A DNA stretch of 64,000 nt from the NCBI RefSeq assembly GCF_943914565.1, contig NZ_CALUCN010000006.1, forward strand, positions 134,550 to 198,549, given 5' to 3'. The notes under the pieces were generated by a model. The model was not told where the DNA came from. It searched no databases and saw only the letters and a program-made list of their open reading frames with translations. Shown here one piece after another: positions 28,322 through 37,471 of the stretch (within the stretch, counting starts at the first letter, position 1; the number at the start of each line of letters is the position of its first letter). This stretch comes from an uncultured Tessaracoccus sp. (GTDB taxonomy: Bacteria; Actinomycetota; Actinomycetes; Propionibacteriales; Propionibacteriaceae). The position numbers and the translations under genes were made by a program.

Positions 28322-29872
28322 CTATGCGCTCGTCGACGCCGTCCGCCTGCGCCGACGGCGCTTGCGCTCCGACGGCTTCTTCAGCGGTTCGCCCTTCGCG
28401 ATCTGCGCCGCGCGCCGGGCATCCGCGAAGCCGGCGAGGGCCTCGGCGACGGCGGCGAACGTCGGGGAGGACGCGATGGCGTCCACGCGCAGCCCGTGCT
28501 CCTCGCACGCGGCGGCGGTGGCCTCGCCGATGGCCGCGATCACCGTCGTGGCGTGCGGTTTGCCGGCGATGCCGATCATGTTGCGCACCGACGTGGCGGA
28601 GGTGAACACCACCGCGTCGAACATGCCCTGCTTGATGTCGCCGCGGATGTCGGCCGGCGGCGGCGCCGCACGGACCGTGCGGTAGGCGGTGACGTCCTCG
28701 ACCTCCCAGCCCAGGTGCGTGAGGCCCTCGACGAGCGGGTCGACGGCCACGTCGGCGCTCGGCACGAGGACGCGGTTGATCGGGTCCATGAGCTCGTCGT
28801 AGGCGGGGAACTCCGTCGCGAGTCCCGCGACGGTGTTGCGACCCTCGGGGACGAGGTCGGCGACGATGCCCAGGTTGCGCAGCGCCTCGCGGGTGCCGCG
28901 CCCGACGGCTGCGAGCGAGATGCCGGAGAGCGCACGGGAGTCGAGGCCGTACTCGGCCAGGCGTTCGGAGACCGCGGCGACGGCGTAGGGCGAGGTGAAC
29001 ACGCACCACTGGTAGCGGCCGTCGACGAGGCCGCGGATCGCGCGCTCCATGCCCTGCTCGGTGCGGGGCGGCTCGATCGACATCGTGGGGATGGTCTCGA
29101 ACAGCGCGCCGTACTGGCCCAGCTCGTCGCCCAAGCGGGTGAGGTCGTCCTTCGTGCGCGGGCTCAGGATCCGCCAGTCGAACAGCGGTTTCGACTCGAA
29201 CCAGCTCTCCCGCTGGGCTTCGTGGCCCTCGACGGCGCGCCCGGTGACGACGTAGCAGTCGGGCGACTCGACGTCGTCGAGCTCGGCCCAGGTGAGGCGG
29301 GTGGTGCGCTGGTCGGTGGTGCCGACGTGCTGGAGCGTGAGCAGGGTGTCGTCGGCGTCGTAGCGTTCGGCCGCGGCGTCGGCGAGGGCCTTCACGCGGT
29401 CGCCGGGGGCGTGGAAGGCAACGGTGTCGGCGCTGGGCCAGGTGTCGGCGGGCGGGACCTCGTCGCGGACCTCGAGGAACGCGATGCTGCCGACGATCTC
29501 GATGCCCCCGTAGGTGAGCATCGTCGTCCAGTGGTTGAGGCCGGGGATGACGTTGATGCGCACACCGGCGTCGCGGAGGCGCGAGAGGAGGCCGTGGGCG
29601 CAGCGGTCGAGGAAGTGGTCGGCGTGCCCGAGACGGACGACCTTGAGGTCGTCGTGGGCGGCGTCGAGCAGCTGGGCGTACTCGTCGTCGGCCACGTGGA
29701 CGACGTCGGCGTGGCCCACGCCGAGGGCGCGCACCTCGTCGAGGTCGGCCGTGTCGTCGGCGACGACGAGGTCGGCGAAGCGAAGCGTCCGGGCGCCCAC
29801 CAGCGTGAGGAGCCCGAACTCCCCCGGGCCGGCGCCCACGAACGTGACCGACCCGAGACCTGCGTCACTCAC
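28322..29872 (-). CDS. hemD: Uroporphyrinogen-III synthase fused to a degenerate methyltransferase domain
   Basis: A 516-residue fusion. Residues 1-250 resemble the SAM-dependent uroporphyrinogen methyltransferase fold (VGAGPGEFGLLTL) but the usual GDP glycine-rich loop reads RLGHADHFLD, so methylation is doubtful. Residues about 255-490 are the HemD domain (FTSPYAVAAV, FTSATSVRNM), which cyclises hydroxymethylbilane to uroporphyrinogen III for heme. The C-terminus is a lysine/arginine-rich tail. Such degenerate fusions are known in actinobacteria. The genes hemA, hemC and hemB that normally flank it are absent here. Confidence 0.85.
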   Translation of the reverse strand: MSDAGLGSVTFVGAGPGEFGLLTLVGARTLRFADLVVADDTADLDEVRALGVGHADVVHVADDEYAQLLDAAHDDLKVVRLGHADHFLDRCAHGLLSRLRDAGVRINVIPGLNHWTTMLTYGGIEIVGSIAFLEVRDEVPPADTWPSADTVAFHAPGDRVKALADAAAERYDADDTLLTLQHVGTTDQRTTRLTWAELDDVESPDCYVVTGRAVEGHEAQRESWFESKPLFDWRILSPRTKDDLTRLGDELGQYGALFETIPTMSIEPPRTEQGMERAIRGLVDGRYQWCVFTSPYAVAAVSERLAEYGLDSRALSGISLAAVGRGTREALRNLGIVADLVPEGRNTVAGLATEFPAYDELMDPINRVLVPSADVAVDPLVEGLTHLGWEVEDVTAYRTVRAAPPPADIRGDIKQGMFDAVVFTSATSVRNMIGIAGKPHATTVIAAIGEATAAACEEHGLRVDAIASSPTFAAVAEALAGFADARRAAQIAKGEPLKKPSERKRRRRRRTASTSA

Positions 29873-29881
29873 TGCGTTCTC

Positions 29882-30121
29882 CTATATCCAACTTGCGAGC
29901 GCAGCCTCGTCCACGAACCAGCGGCTGCGCACGGTGTCGTCGATGATCAGCACCGGGACGTGGTCCGTGTACTCGGCACGCAGTGCCTCGTCGGTGTCCA
30001 CGTCGACCAGCTCGAACCCGACCCCCTTGCCCGCGCAGGTGCGCTCGACGATCCGCTCGGCCTCCTCACAGAGGTGACAGCCGGTGCGCGTGAGCAGGCG
30101 GACCCGCGCGGCGGGGGCCAC
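29882..30121 (-). CDS. Glutaredoxin-family protein
   Basis: A 79-residue thioredoxin-fold protein with a CHLC active site near residue 15 (TRTGCHLCEEA) and the cis-proline in VPVLIID. These short proteins usually precede rex-hemA in actinobacteria. Here it sits directly before hemD. Only 3 bp separate it from the bS22 gene upstream. Confidence 0.85.
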   Translation of the reverse strand: MAPAARVRLLTRTGCHLCEEAERIVERTCAGKGVGFELVDVDTDEALRAEYTDHVPVLIIDDTVRSRWFVDEAALASWI

Positions 30122-30124
30122 GGG

Positions 30125-30226
30125 TCACTTGCCCGCGCGGCGGCGCTGGATGCGAGTGCGCTTCAGCAGCTTGCGGTGCTTCTTCTTGGCCATGCGCTTG
30201 CGGCGCTTCTTGATGACAGAACCCAC
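30125..30226 (-). CDS. Small ribosomal protein bS22 (AURKAIP1/COX24 family)
   Basis: A 33-residue, extremely basic peptide (KKRRKRMAKKKHRKLLKRTR) matching the actinobacterial 30S protein bS22. It starts at GTG 30226 with GAAAGG upstream. Highly expressed elsewhere; here it heads the glutaredoxin-hemD transcript. Confidence 0.88.
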   Translation of the reverse strand: MGSVIKKRRKRMAKKKHRKLLKRTRIQRRRAGK

Positions 30227-30349
30227 GTTCAGCCTTTCTGGACAGCTTGACGAACGCCGCGAGCGACGCGGCAGGACTCCCCATGATAACCCGACCGACG
30301 GCGTTCGGCCCAATCCGCCCGAGTCGCGGGCGGCCAGCGGCGCCCGTGG

Positions 30350-31144
30350 TCAGGGGCGTTGTCGGCCCATCTCGGCCGAGCGTTCGGCGCACGCCTCCGC
30401 GGCGGCCAGGACCGCCGCGCGCACGCCGCGCTCGTCCAGGACCCGCAGTGCGGCGGCCGTGGTGCCGGCCGGGGACGTGACCTGTTCGCGCAGCTCGTGC
30501 GGGGTGCGGCCGGAGCGGTCCAGCAGCTGGGCGGCGCCGACAAAGGTCTGCACCGCGAGCGTCGTCGCCTGGTCCCTCGTGAGCCCCTGGTGGACGCCGG
30601 CCTCGACGAGCGCGTCGGCGACGTGGAACAGGTAGGCGGGCCCGGACCCGGAGACCGCGGTGAGGGCGTCGAGCTGGTCCTCGTCGACGACCATCGTGCG
30701 GCCGACGGCGTCGAGCAGCGTCTGCGCGTGCCGGAGTTGCTCGTCGGTGACGTGCCGGCCTGCGATCACGCCGCTCATGGCCTCGCCGACGAGCGCGCCG
30801 ACGTTGGGCATCACGCGCACGACGGGGGTCCCGTCGGGCACCGCGTCCTCGAGCCGGGCGAGCGTGACGCCGGCGGCGATCGAGACGACGACCGTGCCGG
30901 GGGCCGGCGTGAGTTCGCGCAGGACCGCCTCGACCTGCTTCGGCTTCACGGCCACGACGACGGTCCCGGCCGAGCCCGCGTCCGCCAGGGAACCGATCCG
31001 GACGCCCAGCTCGTCGACGAGGGTGCGGGCGCGCCCCTCGTCGGGCTCGACGACGAGCACCTCGGCGGGGTCCGTGCCCGCGGCGAGCCAGCCGCGCAGC
31101 AGCGCGCCGCCCATGGCTCCTGCACCGACGATCGCGAGCCGCAT
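30350..31144 (-). CDS. proC: Pyrroline-5-carboxylate reductase
   Basis: A 264-residue NADPH-dependent reductase, last step of proline biosynthesis. The N-terminal VGAGAMGGAL Rossmann motif and the C-terminal signature from VSGSGPAYLF to VTSPAGTTAAAL are clear. ATG 31144 overlaps the asd stop (TGATG). Opposes PutA and the second proline dehydrogenase nearby. Confidence 0.94.
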   Translation of the reverse strand: MRLAIVGAGAMGGALLRGWLAAGTDPAEVLVVEPDEGRARTLVDELGVRIGSLADAGSAGTVVVAVKPKQVEAVLRELTPAPGTVVVSIAAGVTLARLEDAVPDGTPVVRVMPNVGALVGEAMSGVIAGRHVTDEQLRHAQTLLDAVGRTMVVDEDQLDALTAVSGSGPAYLFHVADALVEAGVHQGLTRDQATTLAVQTFVGAAQLLDRSGRTPHELREQVTSPAGTTAAALRVLDERGVRAAVLAAAEACAERSAEMGRQRP

Positions 31145-32157
31145 CACAGGAGCTCCGCGATCTGCACGGTGTTGAGCGCGGCACCCTTGCGGAGGTTGTC
31201 GCCGGAGAGGAAGAGCTGGATGCCGGTGCCGTCGGGGACGGACGCGTCCTGCCTGATGCGGCCGACGAGCGTGTCGTCGCCGCCGGTGGCCGCGAGGGGT
31301 GTGGGCACGTCGACGAGCCGCACCGCGGGCGCACCGTCGAGCGCGGCCCGGACCTCGTCGGGGGTGACGGGGCGGGCGCAGCGGAGGTGGATCGACAGCG
31401 AGTGGCCGGTGAACACCGGGATGCGCACGCAGGTGCCGGCGACGGCGAGGTCGGGCAGGTGGAGGATCTTGCGCGACTCGTGGCGCAGCTTCTGCTCCTC
31501 GTCGGTCTCGCCCGAGCCGTCGTCGACGAGGTTGCCGGCGAGGGGTACCGCGTTGAACGCGATGGGCGCGACGTAGGGGCCGAGGTCCTGCGGGGCGACG
31601 CCGGAGGGGTCGTGCGCGAGGGCGCGCGGGTCGGCGACGGCGGCGGTCTGGTCGGCCAGCGCGTCGACGCCGGCGAGCCCGGAGCCGGAGACCGCCTGGA
31701 ACGTGGTGACCTGCATCGCGACGAGGCCCGCGAGGTCGCGGATGGGCCGGAGCACCGGCATGGCAGCCATGGTGGTGCAGTTGGGGTTGGCGATGATGCC
31801 GCGCGGGCGGTCGTGCACGTCGTCGGGGTTGACCTCCGAGACGACGAGCGGCACGTCGGCGTGGCGCCGCCACGCCGAGGAGTTGTCGACGACGACCGCG
31901 CCGGCCTCGGCGACGCGCGGGGCCCACTCGCGGGACACCGAGCCGCCGGCGGAGAACAGCGCGACGTCGAGGCCCGCGAAGTCCGCCTCGGCGATGTCCT
32001 CGACGGTCACCTCGCCGTCGCGGAACGGCACCGTCCGCCCGGCCGACCGGTGCGACGCGAAGGCGCGCAGCTCGTCGACGGGGAAGTCTCGTTGGGCCAG
32101 GATCCGCAGGAGGACCCCGCCGACCTGGCCCGTGGCTCCGAACACTCCAACTCGCAT
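31144..32157 (-). CDS. asd: Aspartate-semialdehyde dehydrogenase
   Basis: A 337-residue enzyme reducing aspartyl phosphate to the semialdehyde for lysine/DAP, threonine and methionine. Motifs: GATGQVGG, FSAGGSVS, catalytic cysteine in NPNCTTM (about 129) and the histidine segment FTGHSLS. A minus-strand TAGGAT -10 box lies 7 nt before ATG 32157 (leaderless). Confidence 0.94.
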   Translation of the reverse strand: MRVGVFGATGQVGGVLLRILAQRDFPVDELRAFASHRSAGRTVPFRDGEVTVEDIAEADFAGLDVALFSAGGSVSREWAPRVAEAGAVVVDNSSAWRRHADVPLVVSEVNPDDVHDRPRGIIANPNCTTMAAMPVLRPIRDLAGLVAMQVTTFQAVSGSGLAGVDALADQTAAVADPRALAHDPSGVAPQDLGPYVAPIAFNAVPLAGNLVDDGSGETDEEQKLRHESRKILHLPDLAVAGTCVRIPVFTGHSLSIHLRCARPVTPDEVRAALDGAPAVRLVDVPTPLAATGGDDTLVGRIRQDASVPDGTGIQLFLSGDNLRKGAALNTVQIAELL

Positions 32158-32164
32158 GGGGCCC

Positions 32165-32170
32165 ATCCTA
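32165..32170 (-). promoter_or_regulatory. -10 box of asd-proC (TAGGAT), leaderless type
   Basis: Minus-strand TAGGAT is followed by 7 nt and then the ATG of asd; there is no Shine-Dalgarno between. Confidence 0.65.
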
Positions 32171-32248
32171 CGTCGCAGCGACGGTGGCGCCAGTGCGCGA
32201 TCCCACGCCGGGAGCACTCGGGCCGAGGGGTTCGCGGGGTGGCCCGGC

Positions 32249-33028
32249 TCAGCGCGGCGCGAAGGGAAGGTACTGCAGCAGCCCGGCGCCCAGGAAGGCG
32301 ACGAGGTCGAGCAGGACGTGCACGACGACGAGCGGCATCACGCGCCGGGTGCGGAGGAACAGCCAACCGAACACGAGCCCCATCACGAGGTTGCCGACGA
32401 ACCCGCCGAACCCCTGGTAGAGGTGGTAGCCGCCGCGGACGAGCGCCGAGAGCCAGAGGATCGTCGCCATGGAGCCGCCGCGCTGCGCCCAGCGGGTGAA
32501 CAGGTAGCCCACCATGACGACCTCCTCGAGGACGCCGTTCATGCAGGCGCGGCCGACGAGCACGGGCACGGTCCACCACTGCGCGGTGAGGTTGGCGGGG
32601 CTCACCTGCGTGTTGATGCCGACGCGCACAGCGGCCAGGTAGAACGCGAGCCCGGCCACGCCGATGACGGCGAAGACGGCGACGCCCAGGCCGAGGTCGC
32701 GCCAGGGCCGGCGCAGGTCGAACCCGATGCCACGCAACGGGTCGCCCTCGGGTGGCCGCACCGCCCACAGCAGGTACAGCGCGAGCACGGCGGGCATGAG
32801 CGGGAACAGCGTGCCCGCCACCTGGTACGCGAGGTCGAGCCACGGCCGGTCGGGCGTGCGCGAGGCGTTCATCGTCGTGACCTGCTGCGCGAGCGTCTCC
32901 GGACGGGTGAGCTTGTCCCAGATCGACAGCAGCGAGTACACGGCCGACTGGCCGAGCGAGATGCCGAGCACGACGAGGACCTCGATCCCCAGCAGCCGCC
33001 GGTCCCGCAGCGCGACGGGCGTCGTCAT
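32249..33028 (-). CDS. CPBP family intramembrane metalloprotease
   Basis: A 259-residue polytopic protein with about seven helices. The CPBP motif EEVVMVGYLF (about 170), followed by a second conserved segment around GGYHLYQG and a VVVHVLLD helix, marks the CAAX-protease/bacteriocin-processing family. Substrate unknown. It overlaps the upstream proline dehydrogenase gene (TGATG). Confidence 0.85.
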   Translation of the reverse strand: MTTPVALRDRRLLGIEVLVVLGISLGQSAVYSLLSIWDKLTRPETLAQQVTTMNASRTPDRPWLDLAYQVAGTLFPLMPAVLALYLLWAVRPPEGDPLRGIGFDLRRPWRDLGLGVAVFAVIGVAGLAFYLAAVRVGINTQVSPANLTAQWWTVPVLVGRACMNGVLEEVVMVGYLFTRWAQRGGSMATILWLSALVRGGYHLYQGFGGFVGNLVMGLVFGWLFLRTRRVMPLVVVHVLLDLVAFLGAGLLQYLPFAPR

Positions 33029-33924
33029 CGCTTGTCGTAGATGGCTCGGAGGTAGCCCCACGCCGTCTGGGGGCGTGCGGCGACGCGCGTGAGGAGGTAC
33101 TCGTACCAACCGGGGCCGTAGGGCAGCAGCACGCGGGACCGGTACCCGATGTCGGCGAGGCGCCGCTGTTCGAGCGGCCGGACGCCGTGGAACATCTGGA
33201 ACTCGAAGTCGGTCGCGGGGTTGCGGCGTCCCAGTTCCTGCGTGATGGCGATGATCGTCGGGGCGTGGGTCGCGACGAGCACGCGCGCCCCGCCCTCCAT
33301 CGCCAGGCGCAGGCAGCGCACGAGTGCGAGCGCCTTCTCGTGCTCGCCGCGGATCGCCAGCGACCGGGGCACCGGGTAGGAGCCGATGCACAGGCGCACG
33401 CGCGGGGCGTCGTCGAGGAGGTCGCGCAGGTCGCGTTCGCTGCGGCGGATGTCGACCGGCAGCGTGAGCCCCAGGTCGGGGTGGTCCGCGTGCAGCTCGC
33501 GCCACAGCCGCAGGGTGGGGAGGTACGCGGCCGCGCCCTGCATCTCGAGCGTGACGACGGCGCCCAGGTCCTCGGCGTGCGCCGTGAGCGTCTCGAGCGT
33601 CGCCCGGGCACGACGCTCGGACGAGCGCAGGCCGAGCTGCGAGGGTTTGACGGAGAGTTCGACGCCGCGGGCGTCGGCGCCCAGGTTGGCGAGCAGCTCG
33701 TCGAGCGCGCGTGGCGACTCGTCCTCCGAGTCGCTCGTCGGCAGGTGCGCGAACGCGACCTCGAGCCCCTTCTCGCGCAGGTCCTCCCCCGTCTCGACGG
33801 CCGTGGTGGGCAGTGCGCCGGCGACGTAGGGCCGGGCGAGCTCCTCGAGCGCGCCCGACGCGAGCGCGGCCCGCTGCACGCGCCGCGAGCGGATCAGCCC
33901 TCGGAGCACGCCCTGCAGCATCAT
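33025..33924 (-). CDS. Proline dehydrogenase family protein (second copy)
   Basis: A 299-residue single-domain proline dehydrogenase-like flavoprotein. The core reads VELSVKPSQLGL, CIGSYPVPRSLA and a C-terminal LLPYGPGWYEYLLTR with substrate-binding Arg residues. It is shorter than and divergent from the PutA domain at 3197. It is coupled to genes with no evident proline role, so the natural substrate could be proline or a relative. Confidence 0.8.
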   Translation of the reverse strand: MMLQGVLRGLIRSRRVQRAALASGALEELARPYVAGALPTTAVETGEDLREKGLEVAFAHLPTSDSEDESPRALDELLANLGADARGVELSVKPSQLGLRSSERRARATLETLTAHAEDLGAVVTLEMQGAAAYLPTLRLWRELHADHPDLGLTLPVDIRRSERDLRDLLDDAPRVRLCIGSYPVPRSLAIRGEHEKALALVRCLRLAMEGGARVLVATHAPTIIAITQELGRRNPATDFEFQMFHGVRPLEQRRLADIGYRSRVLLPYGPGWYEYLLTRVAARPQTAWGYLRAIYDKR

Positions 33925-34715
33925 GCGGCCGCCCCGATCGCCAGGTGTCGGCGCGTGTCGGCGAGGACACCGGCGAGCATCTCGGTGCGTTCGTGCCGCG
34001 AGCGCGCCCGACGCGTCGAGACCTCCACGACGACGTGGCCGCCGAAGCCGGTGCGTCCGAGCTCCTCGACGACGGCCCAGGCGTCCTGGTCGCCCTCGCC
34101 CGGGAGCCGGTGCTCGTCCTTGAAGGATCCGGCGCCGTCGGTGAGGTGGACGTGGTGGAGGCGTTCGCCCCAGGCGCGCAGGAGGTCCATCGAGTGCTGC
34201 TGCGCGGTGGAGGCGTGCGAGAGGTCGAGGGTGAGGTGGTCGTAGTCACGCTCCGTCGGGTCCCACGCGGGCAGGTACATGTGCATGCGCCCGGCAGGGG
34301 AGCGCCAGGGGAACATGTTCTCGACGGCGAACGTCACCCCGGTGGTCTCGTTGAGCCGGCGGATGCCGGCCTCGAAACCCGCCCCGTAGTCGCGCTGCCA
34401 GCGAAACGGCGGGTGCACGACGACGGTGTCGGCCCCCAGCCGACGCGCGGCGTCGGCGGAGCGGTCGAGCTTCTCCCACGGGTCGGAGCCCCAGACGTTG
34501 GGGGTGATGAGCAGCACGGGCGCGTGCACGGACAGCACGGGCACGTCGTGGTACTCGCTGAGCTTGCGGATGGCGTCCACGTCGACGGTGAGCGGGTCGA
34601 CGCCGACCATGAGTTCCACGCCGTCGTAGCCCAGCTCGGCGGCGAGCTCGAACGCGCTCGCCGAGGTCTCGGGATACACCGTCGTGGTGGACAGGGTCAC
34701 GGTCGCGGCAGACAC
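33921..34715 (-). CDS. Sugar phosphate isomerase/epimerase-like TIM-barrel protein
   Basis: A 264-residue xylose-isomerase-like barrel. Metal-binding type motifs include VVHPPF, FAVENMFPW, LTLDLSHAS and HVHLTDGAG, and a late VVEVS. Usual for this superfamily, substrate unknown. First gene of a three-gene coupled operon with the second proline dehydrogenase and the CPBP protease. Confidence 0.8.
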   Translation of the reverse strand: MSAATVTLSTTTVYPETSASAFELAAELGYDGVELMVGVDPLTVDVDAIRKLSEYHDVPVLSVHAPVLLITPNVWGSDPWEKLDRSADAARRLGADTVVVHPPFRWQRDYGAGFEAGIRRLNETTGVTFAVENMFPWRSPAGRMHMYLPAWDPTERDYDHLTLDLSHASTAQQHSMDLLRAWGERLHHVHLTDGAGSFKDEHRLPGEGDQDAWAVVEELGRTGFGGHVVVEVSTRRARSRHERTEMLAGVLADTRRHLAIGAAA

Positions 34716-34816
34716 GCCACCAGCCTACAGGTCAGCCGCTCGGGGCAGGGGACGAAGTGGGGCGCGCATCGGGCCGGAACCGCCACCCCGGATTGGGTGA
34801 TTCATCGAGGGTCGTG

Positions 34817-34822
34817 GACAAT
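34817..34822 (+). promoter_or_regulatory. -10 box (GACAAT) of the VOC gene
   Basis: GACAAT ends 7 nt before ATG 34830, suggesting a leaderless start and deciding against the earlier in-frame ATG at 34821. Confidence 0.4.
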
Positions 34823-34829
34823 GGTGCCC

Positions 34830-35471
34830 ATGATGCACGTGGACCACTTGATTTTCGCAGCGGGCCCGGAGGGGATCAAGGCTGATGCCGCCCGGATCGC
34901 GGAGCAACTCGGCACCGAGTACAAGGACGGCGGCTTCCACCCCCGGTTCGGCACGCGCAACCACATCATTCCCCTGGCCGACGCGCGCTACATCGAGGTC
35001 GTCGAGGTGCTCGACCACCCGGCGGCGGAGAAGGCCCCGTTCGGGCAGGCGGTCCGCGCGCGCTCGAACATGGGCGGCGGCTGGATGGCCTGGGTGATCA
35101 GCGTCGACGACATCGCGCCGGTCGAGGAGCGTCTGGGGCGCGCCGCCGTCGAGGGGTCGCGGCAGTTCCCCGACGGCCGTCGCCTCGAGTGGCAGCAGAT
35201 CGGCATCCGCGGGCTCATCGCCGACCCGCAGCTGCCCTACTTCGTGCGCTGGCGCTCCGGCGCCGACGTGCGCCCGAGTGCGCTCCACGGCGACGTTCGG
35301 CTCACCGGCCTCGAGATCTCCGGCTCGGCCGAGCGGCTCGGCGAGTGGCTCCAGCACGAGATCTCCGACACCCTCGACGGGGTCGAGCTGCACCTCGTCG
35401 CCCCCAACGGCGTGCCCGGCATCAACCGCATCCACTTCTCCTCCCCCACCAAGGGCGAGGTCGGCATCTGA
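34830..35471 (+). CDS. VOC / glyoxalase-like domain protein
   Basis: A 213-residue member of the glyoxalase-like family: it opens with HVDHLIFA, followed by GTRNHIIPL and YIEVVEVLD, and the last segment GINRIHF. Related proteins bind a metal in a betaalphabetabetabeta fold. Reaction unknown. Followed after 2 bp by the kinase gene. Confidence 0.8.
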   Translation: MMHVDHLIFAAGPEGIKADAARIAEQLGTEYKDGGFHPRFGTRNHIIPLADARYIEVVEVLDHPAAEKAPFGQAVRARSNMGGGWMAWVISVDDIAPVEERLGRAAVEGSRQFPDGRRLEWQQIGIRGLIADPQLPYFVRWRSGADVRPSALHGDVRLTGLEISGSAERLGEWLQHEISDTLDGVELHLVAPNGVPGINRIHFSSPTKGEVGI

Positions 35472-35473
35472 CG

Positions 35474-36007
35474 GTGCTCGTCGCGATCGACGGCTTCGGC
35501 GCGAGCGGGAAGTCGTCGTTCGCACACGCCCTGGCGGACCGCCACGACGGTGTGGTGGTGAGCCTCGATGACTTCGCCCGCCCCGGCACGCCCACGTGGG
35601 AGCACGACCGCTTCGTCGACGAGGTCCTCACTCCCCTGCGCGCCGGCCGCCCCGCCACCTACCACCGTTGGCCCCCGGACGCCCCCGCCCCCGTCGCGAC
35701 GGCGACCGTGCCGCCCCGTGGGCTCGTGCTCGTCGAGGGCGTCTCGGTGCTCGCGCTCGCGGTGGTCGAGCGACTCGGCGTCTGGTGGGACCTCTCGCTC
35801 TGGCTCGACGTCCCCGAGCCCGTGCGGCGGCGCCGCATCGCCCGGCGCGACGGCGAACGCCTCGCTGGGCGCTGGGCCCGGGAGTGGTGGCCCTCCGAGC
35901 AGCGCTACGCCGCTGACGAACGCCCGTTGGACCGCGTGGACCTCGTGGTCCGCGACGCGGGCGCGCCCCCGTCGGGATGCGACGGCCCTGTCGGTGGTGC
36001 CCGCTAG
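35474..36007 (+). CDS. Uridine kinase-like P-loop protein
   Basis: A 177-residue small-molecule kinase-like protein. Walker A is GFGASGKSS (about 7-15), followed by VVSLDDFARPG and a LLVEGVSVL strand typical of uridine/phosphoribulokinase-like enzymes. The C-terminal region is rich in Arg (EPVRRRRIARRDGER, a likely lid). GTG start 35474. Substrate not proven. Confidence 0.75.
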   Translation: MLVAIDGFGASGKSSFAHALADRHDGVVVSLDDFARPGTPTWEHDRFVDEVLTPLRAGRPATYHRWPPDAPAPVATATVPPRGLVLVEGVSVLALAVVERLGVWWDLSLWLDVPEPVRRRRIARRDGERLAGRWAREWWPSEQRYAADERPLDRVDLVVRDAGAPPSGCDGPVGGAR

Positions 36008-36010
36008 GTT
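36005..36010 (+). promoter_or_regulatory. -10 box of radA (TAGGTT), leaderless type
   Basis: TAGGTT spans the kinase stop codon (TAG at 36005-36007) and ends 7 nt before GTG 36018. The promoter therefore overlaps the end of the upstream gene. Confidence 0.55.
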
Positions 36011-36017
36011 TGGGCTC

Positions 36018-37403
36018 GTGGCGAGGAAACAGGACGCGTACCAGTGCACGGAGTGCGGGTGGACGAGCACCCGCTGGGTCGGCCGCTGCGGCGAGTGCCA
36101 GACGTGGGGCTCCGTCGTCGAGCGCGGCGCGCCGAAGGCCAGGGAGGTGCCCGCGACGGCACCCACCACCAAGGCGCTCCCCATCGCGCAGGTGCCGATG
36201 GACGCCGCGAAGCGGTTCCCGACGACGATCGGTGAGCTCGACCGCGTGCTGGGCGACGGCCTCGTCCCCGGTGCCGTCGTGCTGCTCGCGGGCGAACCGG
36301 GCGTGGGCAAGTCGACGCTGCTGCTCGACGTGGCCGCGAAGTGGGCCTCCGCCGGCCGCACGACGCTGTACGTCTCCGGCGAGGAGTCGGCCTCGCAGGT
36401 GAAGCTGCGCGCCGAGCGCACCGGCACCGTCGTCGACGACCTCTACCTCGCCTCGGAGTCCGACCTCGGCACCGTCCTCGGCCACATCGAGGAGGTGGCG
36501 CCGTCGCTCGTCGTGGTCGACTCGGTGCAGACGATCACCACCGCCGACGCCGACGGGGTCCCGGGCGGGCCGTCGCAGGTGCGCGAGGTCACGGGCGCGC
36601 TCGCGCGCGTGGCGAAGCGGGAGAACATCGCGGTGGTCATCGTCGGGCACGTCACCAAGGACGGCTCGATCGCGGGTCCGCGCACGATGGAGCACCTCGT
36701 CGACGTGGTGCTCACCTTCGAGGGCGACCGCCACTCGGGCTTCCGCATGGTGCGCGCGACGAAGAACCGCTTCGGGCCCGCCGACGAGGTGGGCTGCTTC
36801 GAGATGGACGAGCACGGCATCGTCGAGGTGCCCGACCCGTCGGGGCTGTTCACCACCCGCCACGAGGAGCCGACGCCGGGCACCTGCGTCACCGTCACGA
36901 TGGAGGGCAGGCGCCCGCTGCTGGCGGAGGTGCAGGCGCTCGTCGCGCAGTCCACCAACGAGAAGAACCCCCGTCGCACCACCCACGGCCTCGACGGCTC
37001 ACGCATCGCGATGGTGCTTGCGGTGCTCGAGCGCAAGGCGCGGCTGCCGCTGTTCGGCAACGACGTGTACGCGTCGACGGTGGGCGGGGCGAGGGTGACC
37101 GATCCCTCGGTGGACCTCGCCGTCGCGGTCGCCGTGGCCTCTGCGGCGCTGGACCGCCACCACCCCCGACGGGTGATCGCCCTGGGCGAGATCGGCCTGG
37201 CGGGAGACCTGCGACGAGTGCCCGGCACCGAGCGCCGGCTCGCCGAGGCGGCGCGCCTGGGCTTCGAGCTCGCGATCGTGCCGAAGGGCTCGCGTGACGT
37301 CACCGCCAAGGTGCCGCGGCTCGGCCAGTTGAAGGTCGTCGAGGTACCGACCCTCGCCGACGCGCTCGGCGTGCTCGACCTTCGGCGCCCCGCCCGGGGG
37401 TAG
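36018..37403 (+). CDS. radA: DNA repair protein RadA
   Basis: A 461-residue RecA-like ATPase that promotes branch migration in recombination. The N-terminal zinc finger has Cys pairs YQCTECG and GRCGECQTW. Walker A GEPGVGKST, the RadA KNRFG motif and the C-terminal Lon-like domain (SVDLAVAVAV) are all present. Full length. Its usual actinobacterial neighbour disA lies 1.4 kb downstream. Confidence 0.95.
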   Translation: MARKQDAYQCTECGWTSTRWVGRCGECQTWGSVVERGAPKAREVPATAPTTKALPIAQVPMDAAKRFPTTIGELDRVLGDGLVPGAVVLLAGEPGVGKSTLLLDVAAKWASAGRTTLYVSGEESASQVKLRAERTGTVVDDLYLASESDLGTVLGHIEEVAPSLVVVDSVQTITTADADGVPGGPSQVREVTGALARVAKRENIAVVIVGHVTKDGSIAGPRTMEHLVDVVLTFEGDRHSGFRMVRATKNRFGPADEVGCFEMDEHGIVEVPDPSGLFTTRHEEPTPGTCVTVTMEGRRPLLAEVQALVAQSTNEKNPRRTTHGLDGSRIAMVLAVLERKARLPLFGNDVYASTVGGARVTDPSVDLAVAVAVASAALDRHHPRRVIALGEIGLAGDLRRVPGTERRLAEAARLGFELAIVPKGSRDVTAKVPRLGQLKVVEVPTLADALGVLDLRRPARG

Positions 37404-37471
37404 GTGTCGCTGGCCTACCGTGGGGAACAGCCACGCACCGTCCGCAACGCCCCGACCCGGAGACGACACGC

